9,851 bases of DNA from Candidatus Pacearchaeota archaeon. Its GTDB lineage: Archaea; Nanoarchaeota; Nanoarchaeia; Pacearchaeales; GW2011-AR1. The stretch spans positions 1 to 9,851 of the forward strand of contig JALOBN010000075.1 of NCBI GenBank assembly GCA_023228245.1, written 5' to 3'. The stretch's first letter is position 1. Each line of letters starts with the position of its first letter. Of this stretch, positions 4,355 to 9,612 are shown one piece after another. The position numbers and the translations under genes are program-made. Under the pieces are notes generated by a model. It had not been told where the DNA came from. It saw nothing but the letters and a program-made list of their open reading frames with translations, and searched no databases.

Positions 4355-4605
4355 GCACCCAGACAAAAATATATCCAGACGGTAATGAAATCTGCGCCAT
4401 AATAGGTGCGATGCCAGAATCGCTTTGCGTGGGCTTTGGAAACACCGCAAAGGAGGCAATTGATGCCATGCTGTCCGAGATGGACTCATATGGCACGTTC
4501 TGCCCCATCTGCCTACAAGAAGCGGATGAGATCGATGAGCAGAACGGCGGCCTGGATGTCTATTATTCTTGCCCGGATGGACATACGTGGGAGCGGCATG
4601 AATGA
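4345..4605 (+). CDS. HicB-like fold plus zinc knuckle, hypothetical, 86 aa
   Basis: In-frame ATGs lie at 4327, 4345 and 4351. GAGGT at 4336-4340 best supports 4345; 4351 would give an ATGA overlap with the ASCH stop. Residues 5-45 show a strand-strand-helix pattern (K-I-Y-P-D-G-N-E-I-C-A-I-I, then G-F-G-N-T-A-K-E-A-I-D-A-M-L) like HicB-type small domains. Residues 53-82 hold C-P-I-C and later C-P-D-G-H-T-W, a probable zinc-binding module with Cys53, Cys56, Cys76 and His80. No HicA toxin partner is next to it, so a toxin-antitoxin role is not supported. Confidence 0.75.
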   Translation: MRMSTQTKIYPDGNEICAIIGAMPESLCVGFGNTAKEAIDAMLSEMDSYGTFCPICLQEADEIDEQNGGLDVYYSCPDGHTWERHE

Positions 4606-4626
4606 TCAGATAACCTGGGGGGTTAC

Positions 4627-4803
4627 ATGCAAGAAAGAATAGATCTCAGGCAGGCAGAACTCCTGGCCGAAATACTCACAAAAGAATATCCTGATGTGCG
4701 GGACCATCTTATGGACATGGACAGGATTCTGGCGGCCAAACGCGAAGCATTGAACATGTTTCCTTTTCTGGTCGAGGAGCTGAAAGAATGCAGGAAAGAA
4801 TAG
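4627..4803 (+). CDS. Small helical hypothetical protein, 58 aa
   Basis: This gene fills the gap between 4605 and the nuclease gene and overlaps the latter by 16 bases. A G-rich GGGGGG run 5 bases before the ATG can act as a ribosome binding site. The protein is almost entirely charged and helical (M-Q-E-R-I-D-L-R-Q-A-E-L-L-A-E-I-L), ending L-V-E-E-L-K-E-C-R-K-E. No motif is recognised. Its last codons contain the GAGGAG that serves the downstream nuclease, so the two are probably coupled. Confidence 0.65.
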   Translation: MQERIDLRQAELLAEILTKEYPDVRDHLMDMDRILAAKREALNMFPFLVEELKECRKE

Positions 4804-5567
4804 CTGTCTCCATCTCCCCCAACGAAAGGGGATCTGACCGGGCCAAGCATCTTGCCCTGGCGATATCTGAGGACAACCGCTTCATGATGCCTGAGTTTAA
4901 AGAAATCGAGGTAGATGTACAGTTTAGCCTAAATCGAGGATGGGGCGAATATGGGTCGCCTAAAGTGGTGTTTCAGGAACCTATAGACTACTTTAACGTG
5001 GAGTTGAAAGAGTGCTCGGACTATGTACAATCCGCTCTTGGCAAGGACGGCCATCTGTATCAGCAAGTCTTGACCATGCGAGAGGCTGGGCACAGGTGTA
5101 GCATAGCCGTCCTGGGTGGGAGTAATCAGATCACCGAAGCAATCATAGATGCTCTCCAAACTCGCTATAAAGGCAAAGAACTGGCGTTCAATATAGCAAG
5201 CTACGAATCTCGCCTCATAGATTTTGAGGCCAATTGCGAGGCGATAAGGTGCCCTGTGTGGCATTGGCAAACCTCTCCCTGGAAGAGACTGCTTTCCAAT
5301 GCTCATAAGATCCTCATGGGCGGGGACCTGTTGGGCTATAGGCCTCGCCCGGCTGAGGGGGAGAGAGAATTAGTCGCTGCAAGCGGATTGCTGAAAGGCA
5401 TTGGGCCCTCTGTCATGTCCACAATCTTGAAAGAGTACCAATTGGGGTTTGTTCCTCGGGGCGATTATGCGACTCCGATAGAAGAGTTGCCCGGAATCGG
5501 CAAGAAGCGATGTGCTCAGATATCGCCACTGGTGAGAATGGTTTATCCGAATCGGGTGCGTGCATGA
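4788..5567 (+). CDS. ERCC4/XPF-type nuclease with C-terminal HhH domain, 259 aa
   Basis: Likely a structure-specific DNA endonuclease of the XPF/Mus81/Hef superfamily, which cuts flaps, forks and other branched DNA. Residues about 40-110 match the ERCC4 nuclease: Asp43 in a V-D-V strand, then I-D-Y (66-68), then E-L-K-E-C-S-D (72-78), corresponding to the family motif G-D...E-R-K-x3-D. The usual Arg is Leu73; Glu72, Lys74 and Asp78 are kept. Residues about 200-216 (L-K-G-I-G-P) and 233-249 (E-L-P-G-I-G-K-K-R) are tandem helix-hairpin-helix elements that bind DNA. No helicase domain is present, as in short archaeal XPF. GAGGAG at 4774-4779 fixes the start. It probably works in viral or plasmid DNA replication or recombination. 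Confidence 0.8.
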   Translation: MQERIAVSISPNERGSDRAKHLALAISEDNRFMMPEFKEIEVDVQFSLNRGWGEYGSPKVVFQEPIDYFNVELKECSDYVQSALGKDGHLYQQVLTMREAGHRCSIAVLGGSNQITEAIIDALQTRYKGKELAFNIASYESRLIDFEANCEAIRCPVWHWQTSPWKRLLSNAHKILMGGDLLGYRPRPAEGERELVAASGLLKGIGPSVMSTILKEYQLGFVPRGDYATPIEELPGIGKKRCAQISPLVRMVYPNRVRA

Positions 5568-5701
5568 GGTTATTTGATTACCTCTGGCTAGAAGCAATCC
5601 GTGATCAGGAAAAGATCGAGCGACAGAAGCGCAAGATAGATCGCATAGCATTTGAGGCCGAACGAAAGCAACGATTCGCAAAGGGAGGAAACTGGAAATG
5701 A
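5564..5701 (+). CDS. Small basic helical protein, 45 aa
   Basis: The ATG at 5564 overlaps the nuclease stop (ATGA), favouring this over an upstream in-frame ATG at 5510. The product M-R-L-F-D-Y-L-W-L-E-A-I-R is followed by a long Lys/Arg/Glu helix (residues 13-40), giving a basic peptide that could bind nucleic acid or the nuclease encoded just upstream. It has no cysteines. Its end overlaps the next start by ATGA, and its last codons contain that gene's GGAGG. Confidence 0.65.
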   Translation: MRLFDYLWLEAIRDQEKIERQKRKIDRIAFEAERKQRFAKGGNWK

Positions 5702-5835
5702 AAACCGAAATTTTGCCGACCGGTGGTATTAAGATTTCATGTGAGTGTGGGAACGTCCATGTGCTGACATTTCGTGACGAAGCGGGAAACGATATAGGTT
5801 GCGAGTTATCGCCTCAGGTCGTGGATATAACATGA
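5698..5835 (+). CDS. Small beta-rich CxC protein, 45 aa
   Basis: A strong GGAGG (5685-5689) sits 8 bases before the ATG. The protein alternates hydrophobic and polar residues (I-K-I-S-C-E-C-G-N-V-H-V-L-T-F-R-D) and is probably a beta hairpin or small barrel. Cys15, Cys17 and Cys35 with His21 could bind a metal, although the C-x-C spacing is not a standard zinc ribbon. The sequence does not reveal a function. Confidence 0.65.
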   Translation: MKTEILPTGGIKISCECGNVHVLTFRDEAGNDIGCELSPQVVDIT

Positions 5836-5954
5836 GGCTATCCCGCCCTTGGCCGCCTCATCACATCCGCTTACCCTTGCATCCCAGGGTCTGGCGGGCG
5901 GATAGGCAGATTGTGAGGGCAAGATATAAACCTTTGAAGCAAGCGATTGGTTAG
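5832..5954 (+). CDS. Doubtful 40-aa basic ORF over a structured stretch
   Basis: ATG 5832 gives an ATGA overlap with the preceding gene, and the frame runs to TAG at 5952-5954. The product is rich in Arg, Pro and His (M-R-L-S-R-P-W-P-P-H-H) and unlike its neighbours. No own ribosome binding site is clear. The same bases form a long inverted repeat (5838-5848 with 5896-5905), and a TATA box lies in its end. It may be a non-coding spacer or terminator region instead of a gene. Confidence 0.3.
   Translation: MRLSRPWPPHHIRLPLHPRVWRADRQIVRARYKPLKQAIG
5838..5905 (+). other. Inverted-repeat region, possible terminator or RNA structure
   Basis: CTATCC (5838-5843) pairs with GGATAG (5900-5905), and GCCC (5845-5848) with GGGC (5896-5899), leaving one bulged C. 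Inside, ACCCT (5873-5877) pairs with AGGGT (5886-5890) around an 8-nt loop. The stretch lies between two operon blocks, just before a TATA-like box. Confidence 0.35.
5917..5930 (+). promoter_or_regulatory. Possible archaeal promoter for the 5977 gene
   Basis: ATATAAA at 5924-5930 is preceded by a weak BRE-like GGGCAAG. The expected start is near 5950-5953, giving a short leader that holds a small hairpin (TTGGT 5947-5951 with ACCAA 5957-5961, if transcription starts slightly early), the hexamer TTACCA (5955-5960) and AGGAG (5964-5968) before the ATG at 5977. Confidence 0.4.
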
Positions 5955-5976
5955 TTACCAAGAAGGAGCTTAAAAC

Positions 5977-6171
5977 ATGATTCAAGCAAAACACTTATCC
6001 GGCGATGTCAAATTTGCATTCGCCCTCTTCCAGATCAAAGAGAAGAAGAGACATCAGGAAGACATAAAACAGATAGACATCGACCTTGCCAACCTGCGAG
6101 ATATGGGTGTGGATGTCGACCTGGCGGAAACGGTTGACATGGGCTTTGTGACGACGGAAGAGGTTGCATGA
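5977..6171 (+). CDS. Small hypothetical protein, 64 aa
   Basis: AGGAG at 5964-5968 with 8 bases spacing supports the start. The protein has a Lys/Glu-rich helix (residues 20-43: K-E-K-K-R-H-Q-E-D-I-K-Q-I-D-I) and an acidic C-terminal third (V-D-V-D-L-A-E-T-V-D-M). No cysteine, membrane or catalytic motif is present. It follows a gap of about 140 bases with a possible promoter, so it may open a new transcription unit containing thymidylate synthase. Confidence 0.75.
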   Translation: MIQAKHLSGDVKFAFALFQIKEKKRHQEDIKQIDIDLANLRDMGVDVDLAETVDMGFVTTEEVA

Positions 6172-6443
6172 AGAAAGATCAGTTTCGCTTTGAGTTAGCG
6201 CGTGCCGGCTATACATTCGATCAGATCGCAGAAGTAGAACAGATTTTGCGGCGATGTGCATCTATCCCATGCCATCCCGACGAAATGCGAAAAGCGGCGC
6301 ATGATTATCTTTTCATATGCGCCGACATATCTAAGCTCAAAGGATTTTTATTAACAGTAGATAATCTGTCTCGGGGGTATGCGTTGTCGTGGGACCAGGC
6401 AAGCGATGTGGTTACATATATCATCATCGGGTGGTGCCATTGA
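6168..6443 (+). CDS. Hypothetical protein, 91 aa
   Basis: The start overlaps the upstream stop (ATGA at 6168-6171), with AGAGG just before it. The N-terminal half looks like a small helical domain (F-R-F-E-L-A-R-A-G-Y-T-F-D-Q-I-A-E-V-E-Q-I-L-R-R), a pattern seen in DNA-binding helix-turn-helix units but too weak to assign. The second half has hydrophobic stretches (Y-L-F-I-C-A-D-I; V-V-T-Y-I-I-I-G-W). The TGA shares a base with the ATG of thymidylate synthase, so the two should be co-translated. Confidence 0.75.
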   Translation: MKKDQFRFELARAGYTFDQIAEVEQILRRCASIPCHPDEMRKAAHDYLFICADISKLKGFLLTVDNLSRGYALSWDQASDVVTYIIIGWCH

Positions 6444-7096
6444 TGCCTACTAAGATCCTACCCAACCAGCTTGTCGCCCATCACACGCCCGCACAGGCGT
6501 GGGCCTATGGAAAGTCGCTTATCGAGCGGTTTGGCGACAATGTAAGGACCGAGGACGGCGCTCTATGCAGGGAGATCATGAACCTGCACCTCACCACGTG
6601 GGAGCCGTGCAAGCCAGATTGTTGGCCGATACAAGCCTCTGGATGGGATATGGCCGGGCTAAACCAATACGCAGAGCAGCTTGTGAATCCTAAAAAAATC
6701 GGTTTTGACTATACCTATGGCAACCGCCTGCGTGCCCACGAATGCGTCTTTGACGATCCGGGCACATGTGTCTCTGTCATGGAAGGGGATCAGATAGGGC
6801 TCATCATCTGGAAGCTCAAAAGGCAGCCATCTAGCAGGCGATGCGTGGCTGTTACCTGGTATCCAGAACGGGATATTGTGGCCGATCATGCGCCATGCTT
6901 GCAGCTTCTCGACTTCCTCATCCGGGGCAGCGAGCTGCATTGCACGGCATTCTTTAGGTCGCATGATATCGAAAGAGCATGGCCCTGTAATGTCTACGGC
7001 ATAGCTCAACTGATGAAATATATCGCACCGGAAGTTGGCTGTGAAACCGGAAGCCTGACCACAATTAGCGCGAGTGCGCACATCTACTGCCCATGA
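6443..7096 (+). CDS. thyA: Thymidylate synthase, archaeal ThyA type
   Basis: Makes dTMP from dUMP using methylene-folate (or the host's pterin analogue). Visible family features: N-Q-Y-A-E-Q-L (74-80), Y-G-N-R-L-R (92-97), R-R-x-x-A-V-T-W (Arg132/133), the catalytic cysteine Cys152 in A-P-C-L-Q-L-L-D-F, F-R-S-H-D (171-175) for phosphate and nucleotide binding, Asn183, which in ThyA contacts the uracil and argues against a dCMP hydroxymethylase, and the final S-A-S-A-H-I-Y (209-215). At 217 residues it has the short archaeal length, not the roughly 264 of bacterial ThyA. An upstream in-frame ATG at 6389 was rejected because ATG 6443 shares one base with the previous stop. On a mobile element it would raise dTMP supply for replication. 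Confidence 0.93.
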   Translation: MPTKILPNQLVAHHTPAQAWAYGKSLIERFGDNVRTEDGALCREIMNLHLTTWEPCKPDCWPIQASGWDMAGLNQYAEQLVNPKKIGFDYTYGNRLRAHECVFDDPGTCVSVMEGDQIGLIIWKLKRQPSSRRCVAVTWYPERDIVADHAPCLQLLDFLIRGSELHCTAFFRSHDIERAWPCNVYGIAQLMKYIAPEVGCETGSLTTISASAHIYCP

Positions 7097-7284
7097 AAGG
7101 CCGTCTAAGCGCTCATGATGCTGCTATCCTAGCCAAGATGCCATCGGGCAAGTTCACCGCCAAGGATCTTGCTCTTGGCTCCAAGGCTGGCGGCATGTTG
7201 GCCGGTATGGAAGGCAAGGGGCTGATCCGGAAGGCAGGAACCACAGGCAGGCTAGGCAGAACAGCTCTGTGGGAGAGGGTATAG
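7093..7284 (+). CDS. Winged-helix-like small protein, 63 aa
   Basis: The start overlaps the thymidylate synthase stop (ATGA). The sequence follows a winged-helix order: helix (H-D-A-A-I-L-A-K-M), F-T-A-K-D-L as the second helix, G-S-K-A-G-G-M-L-A-G-M-E as the recognition helix, K-G-L-I-R-K-A-G as the first wing strand and R-T-A-L-W-E-R-V as the second. It is small and basic, with no dimerisation extension. A transcription factor or DNA-binding accessory protein is the best guess. The next gene has the same layout, so these may be tandem paralogues. Confidence 0.65.
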   Translation: MKGRLSAHDAAILAKMPSGKFTAKDLALGSKAGGMLAGMEGKGLIRKAGTTGRLGRTALWERV

Positions 7285-7544
7285 TGTCGCAAGATGAGAT
7301 CTTGGCGGTCCTGTCCGATGTGCCTGTCACCCAGAAACAACTTATGCAGCAGCTTCACATCGAAAGCGGTGTCCTGTCGCATCGACTGAACAGCCTCATA
7401 CGGAAAGGTCAGGTTGATCGGATGATACTGGAAATTCCCTATAGGCCGTTTGGCTATGTGCTGGCGGGTAGATATGAGGCGGAAGGTAGCCGCCTGAAGT
7501 GGCCGAAATTTGTCAATCATAGTGAGATCGGATCACATATATAG
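7284..7544 (+). CDS. Winged helix-turn-helix protein, 86 aa
   Basis: GTG at 7284 shares one base with the previous TAG and lies just after GAGAGGG; another in-frame GTG at 7269 is possible. Residues 4-60 show the wHTH order: D-E-I-L-A-V-L-S, then V-T-Q-K-Q-L-M-Q-Q-L, recognition helix S-G-V-L-S-H-R-L-N-S-L-I-R-K-G-Q-V, and a wing ending G-Y-V-L-A. MarR- or ArsR-like DNA binding is likely. It is the last gene before a T-run, and it may regulate this operon or the divergent or downstream promoters. Confidence 0.75.
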   Translation: MSQDEILAVLSDVPVTQKQLMQQLHIESGVLSHRLNSLIRKGQVDRMILEIPYRPFGYVLAGRYEAEGSRLKWPKFVNHSEIGSHI

Positions 7545-7555
7545 ATTGACACCTA

Positions 7556-7561
7556 TTTTTT
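7556..7561 (+). terminator. T-run terminator after the long rightward block
   Basis: Six T in a row, 12 bases after the TAG at 7542-7544. Archaeal RNA polymerase stops at such U-tracts without a hairpin. It separates the GC-richer block from the next promoter. Confidence 0.5.
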
Positions 7562-7584
7562 AGATAATCGCGATTTAGAGAAAA

Positions 7585-7601
7585 CGAAAGTTATTTATAT
7601 A
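7585..7601 (+). promoter_or_regulatory. Strong archaeal promoter, probably leaderless transcript
   Basis: CGAAAG (BRE-like) is followed by TTATTTATATA, with TTTATATA at 7594-7601. Start of transcription is expected near 7622-7626, which is the ATG at 7624 itself. No ribosome binding site precedes that ATG, in keeping with a leaderless message. Confidence 0.75.
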
Positions 7602-7623
7602 TGAAGCTCTTTTATGTAGTTGC

Positions 7624-7815
7624 ATGAAAGACGCTACTGTGACTATTAAGCTGAAGATACCAAACAGCTTCAACGGCGTTCCTCCTTGGAGTGCGGAAGA
7701 AACTTTAGAGGATTTTGTATCCCATTGGTTAGAAGAGGGTTATTATGCACATGATCATATCGTCGAACTGCCGCAAGGAATACGATATTTTGGTTTTACC
7801 ATACAACGGGGTTAA
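7624..7815 (+). CDS. Small hypothetical protein, 63 aa
   Basis: First gene of the AT-richer module, likely translated from a leaderless mRNA. The sequence starts with a beta strand (T-V-T-I-K-L-K-I-P), then an acidic helix (A-E-E-T-L-E-D-F-V-S-H-W-L-E-E-G) and a terminal strand (I-R-Y-F-G-F-T-I-Q). It looks like a compact alpha/beta fold with no catalytic motif. It lies 3 bases upstream of the ParB-like gene and may act with it. No family recognised. Confidence 0.75.
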   Translation: MKDATVTIKLKIPNSFNGVPPWSAEETLEDFVSHWLEEGYYAHDHIVELPQGIRYFGFTIQRG

Positions 7816-7818
7816 GAT

Positions 7819-8781
7819 ATGAACCTTATTATAGATCCTGAATTGGAGAAGTGTTTGCCGCCTTTGCCAGAGGTGCAATTCCAAAAGCTGAGGGCAAGCA
7901 TTGAAAAGAAATACGACCCCGCAAAGCCTATTGTGCTCTGGAAGGAACGGCCAAATACGATCGTAGACGGGCATCATAGGTATAGAGCCTGTCTGGAGTT
8001 GGGTGTAGAACCTACCACAGTTGAAGAATCGTTTCAGTCACTCGATGAGGCGGTTCTGTACACGTTGCAACGACAGATCGAGCAACGCAACCTTTCGCCC
8101 GCGCAGTTGGTGGTTCTCTACGAACAGATCATTCCTTACGAAGAAAAGATCAGATTAAAAAGAGAAGCAGTTGATACACAATTGGCGGGCCTGAAACGCG
8201 GCGCGGAATCCGTCCCCGTGCGTCCACCACGAAGAGAAACGGGGGAATCGCGAGAAGTTGCCAAAGAGATTGCAAAGCGTGCTGGTGTCAGCAAATCCAC
8301 TGTATATGCTGTCCACAAAGCACAAAAAGAAGGCATTCCAGAAGTATCAAAAATGTTGGAGTCTGGTGATTTGAATGCAAAATCTGCCAGTCTCTTTGTG
8401 ATGAAAGTCCCAAATAAAGAACATCAAGCTGAATTGATCCGAAAGGGCGGCGCCCAGGCAGTCAGAGACGTGGCAACAAAACATGAGTATTCGCTCGCCA
8501 CAAAAAAAGAAATACGAGACGACGCCCGAAAATTCGACAATTTCAACAAAGACGTGATAGCAGAAACCACCAAAGCCAGGGAGCGAATCGCTGCGATAAG
8601 AGGATCAGCTCATGGAGGGTGCTTACTTCCCAACGTGATTGAACTGTGGTGCAACGATTGTAAATGGGGGTTTGATGTTTATCTGCCAATGCCATCTAAT
8701 ATTGCATATTGTCCATACTGCAAAAGCGAACGAACAATAAAAAGAGAATCTGATTGGAATCCAAGGGAGCCAAAAGCATGA
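7819..8781 (+). CDS. ParB-like protein with HTH and C-terminal zinc ribbon, 320 aa
   Basis: Residues 1-65 are a ParB/Srx-type domain with the motif I-V-D-G-H-H-R-Y-R-A (48-57), the variant common in phage and plasmid ParB-like proteins; it may bind CTP or nucleotide or act as a nuclease. Residues 88-104 (E-Q-R-N-L-S-P-A-Q-L) match the segment that follows this domain in the family. Residues 145-168 form a helix-turn-helix (A-K-E-I-A-K-R-A-G-V-S-K-S-T-V-Y). Residues 278-301 hold a zinc ribbon, C-N-D-C and C-P-Y-C, unusual for ParB. No ParA ATPase is visible in the window. Roles in partition or in transcription control are both possible. Confidence 0.85.
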   Translation: MNLIIDPELEKCLPPLPEVQFQKLRASIEKKYDPAKPIVLWKERPNTIVDGHHRYRACLELGVEPTTVEESFQSLDEAVLYTLQRQIEQRNLSPAQLVVLYEQIIPYEEKIRLKREAVDTQLAGLKRGAESVPVRPPRRETGESREVAKEIAKRAGVSKSTVYAVHKAQKEGIPEVSKMLESGDLNAKSASLFVMKVPNKEHQAELIRKGGAQAVRDVATKHEYSLATKKEIRDDARKFDNFNKDVIAETTKARERIAAIRGSAHGGCLLPNVIELWCNDCKWGFDVYLPMPSNIAYCPYCKSERTIKRESDWNPREPKA

Positions 8782-9359
8782 CTACCGATGCCGTTAGGAA
8801 CGATTCCTCGCGAGATGCCCGGCACAAAGATTATGGGTGTTTAAGAAACCTCGAAGTAAAGAAGTGGATGAAAAGCAAAGAATCGCTTTGCTGGATTGAC
8901 AAGGACATGGAGTACCATGCAGAAGTTGAAGCATTCAGCATGGTACTCAGTGCGAAATACAACGTCAATCTGAATTACGTGTCATCCGATGCAATAAAAC
9001 CGTATATGCTCCTAAGGGAGAAAACCGATGAACAAAAGGCGTTCAAGAATAGGGTTCTTGAAATGGTAATATCTGTCATCAAGACCGACAAAAATCCGTT
9101 TACTGGCATATCATTTGGTTACTATGGCATTACAGAATACGTAATGGCCCGAATAATCCAATATTGCGCCACGGGCAGTTATATTCCTGAAAAAGTGGAG
9201 CGCACCGTTGTATATACCAAAGAAGATGTTAATTTACTATCCGAGGTATTTGGCAGAATGCGCTCGATGGCAACAGCTGACGATATGCGTCGATTGGATC
9301 TGTTGTACGGAAAACTTGTCAATCGCCGAGTCAGATTACTTTTTGCGGGAAAGATGTAG
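8778..9359 (+). CDS. Hypothetical protein, 193 aa
   Basis: ATG 8778 overlaps the ParB-like stop (ATGA), and GGGAG at 8765-8769 lies 8 bases before it, so an upstream alternative start at 8754 is not used. The protein is basic and mainly helical: N-terminal charged region (1-45), a hydrophobic helix around E-M-V-I-S-V-I-K, a G-I-S-F-G-Y-Y-G-I-T-E-Y-V turn, and a C-terminal helical bundle with many Arg (R-M-R-S-M-A...D-M-R-R-L-D-L-L-Y-G). No membrane segment or metal motif. Its coupling to the ParB-like gene suggests a shared process. Family unknown. Confidence 0.8.
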   Translation: MTTDAVRNDSSRDARHKDYGCLRNLEVKKWMKSKESLCWIDKDMEYHAEVEAFSMVLSAKYNVNLNYVSSDAIKPYMLLREKTDEQKAFKNRVLEMVISVIKTDKNPFTGISFGYYGITEYVMARIIQYCATGSYIPEKVERTVVYTKEDVNLLSEVFGRMRSMATADDMRRLDLLYGKLVNRRVRLLFAGKM

Positions 9360-9491
9360 ATGAAAAAGCTTCATTGCCTCCGATGCGGGCATACGTGGTT
9401 TCCCCGGAAGGAAGCCACGCCAAAAACATGCGCTCGCTGTCGGTCGGTCTATTGGAATGTTCCTAAGAAGGAAAAGGAACCTTCCATTTAA
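9360..9491 (+). CDS. Zinc-ribbon microprotein, 43 aa
   Basis: The ATG directly follows the previous TAG. The sequence L-H-C-L-R-C-G-H-T-W-F-P-R-K-E then T-P-K-T-C-A-R-C-R-S-V-Y-W-N gives Cys6/Cys9 and Cys24/Cys27. This C-x2-C-G-x2-W-x-P-R...P-K-x-C-x2-C layout is a widespread archaeal small zinc ribbon of unknown role, and the 413-538 gene shares it. The tail is Lys-rich. It closes the second module and is followed by a T-run. Confidence 0.8.
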   Translation: MKKLHCLRCGHTWFPRKEATPKTCARCRSVYWNVPKKEKEPSI

Positions 9492-9496
9492 CCTTC

Positions 9497-9501
9497 TTTT
9501 T
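9497..9501 (+). terminator. T-run terminator
   Basis: TTCTTTTTCT begins 4 bases after the TAA at 9489-9491. It is a plausible archaeal U-tract terminator before the next promoter. Confidence 0.4.
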
Positions 9502-9536
9502 CTATCCCGCCTAGGCAAATATCAATTTTATATTAT

Positions 9537-9551
9537 CCCAAACTATTTATA
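9537..9551 (+). promoter_or_regulatory. Archaeal promoter for the right-end gene
   Basis: CCCAAAC followed by TATTTATA (9544-9551). The expected start of transcription is about 9573, at the base of the hairpin 9574-9598. A second AT-rich stretch at 9526-9535 could be an alternative TATA box. Confidence 0.55.
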
Positions 9552-9573
9552 GTATCACCACAATCAGGACAAC

Positions 9574-9598
9574 GGGGTTCGCCTTACCAACGGACCCC
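9574..9598 (+). promoter_or_regulatory. 5'-terminal leader stem-loop before ribosome binding site
   Basis: GGGGTTCG (9574-9581) pairs with CGGACCCC (9591-9598), eight pairs with one G-U, around the 9-nt loop CCTTACCAA. AGGAG (9601-9605) follows after two bases and the ATG at 9613 is 7 bases further on. Same design as 832-854, including TTACCA in the loop. Confidence 0.6.
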
Positions 9599-9612
9599 TA
9601 AGGAGCATGCAC

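Noticed and set aside
4013..4489. Minus-strand 158-codon frame
   Set aside because: Antisense to the ASCH gene, whose family signature is clear on the plus strand.
4345..4605. HicAB toxin-antitoxin pair
   Set aside because: Only a weak HicB-like pattern is present and no HicA-like partner is adjacent.
4598..4642. 14-codon ORF from ATG 4598
   Set aside because: Too short to support; it only bridges 4605 and the better-supported gene at 4627.
6389..6442. N-terminal extension of thymidylate synthase
   Set aside because: It reads out of frame through the end of the 91-aa gene; archaeal ThyA proteins fit the start at 6443.
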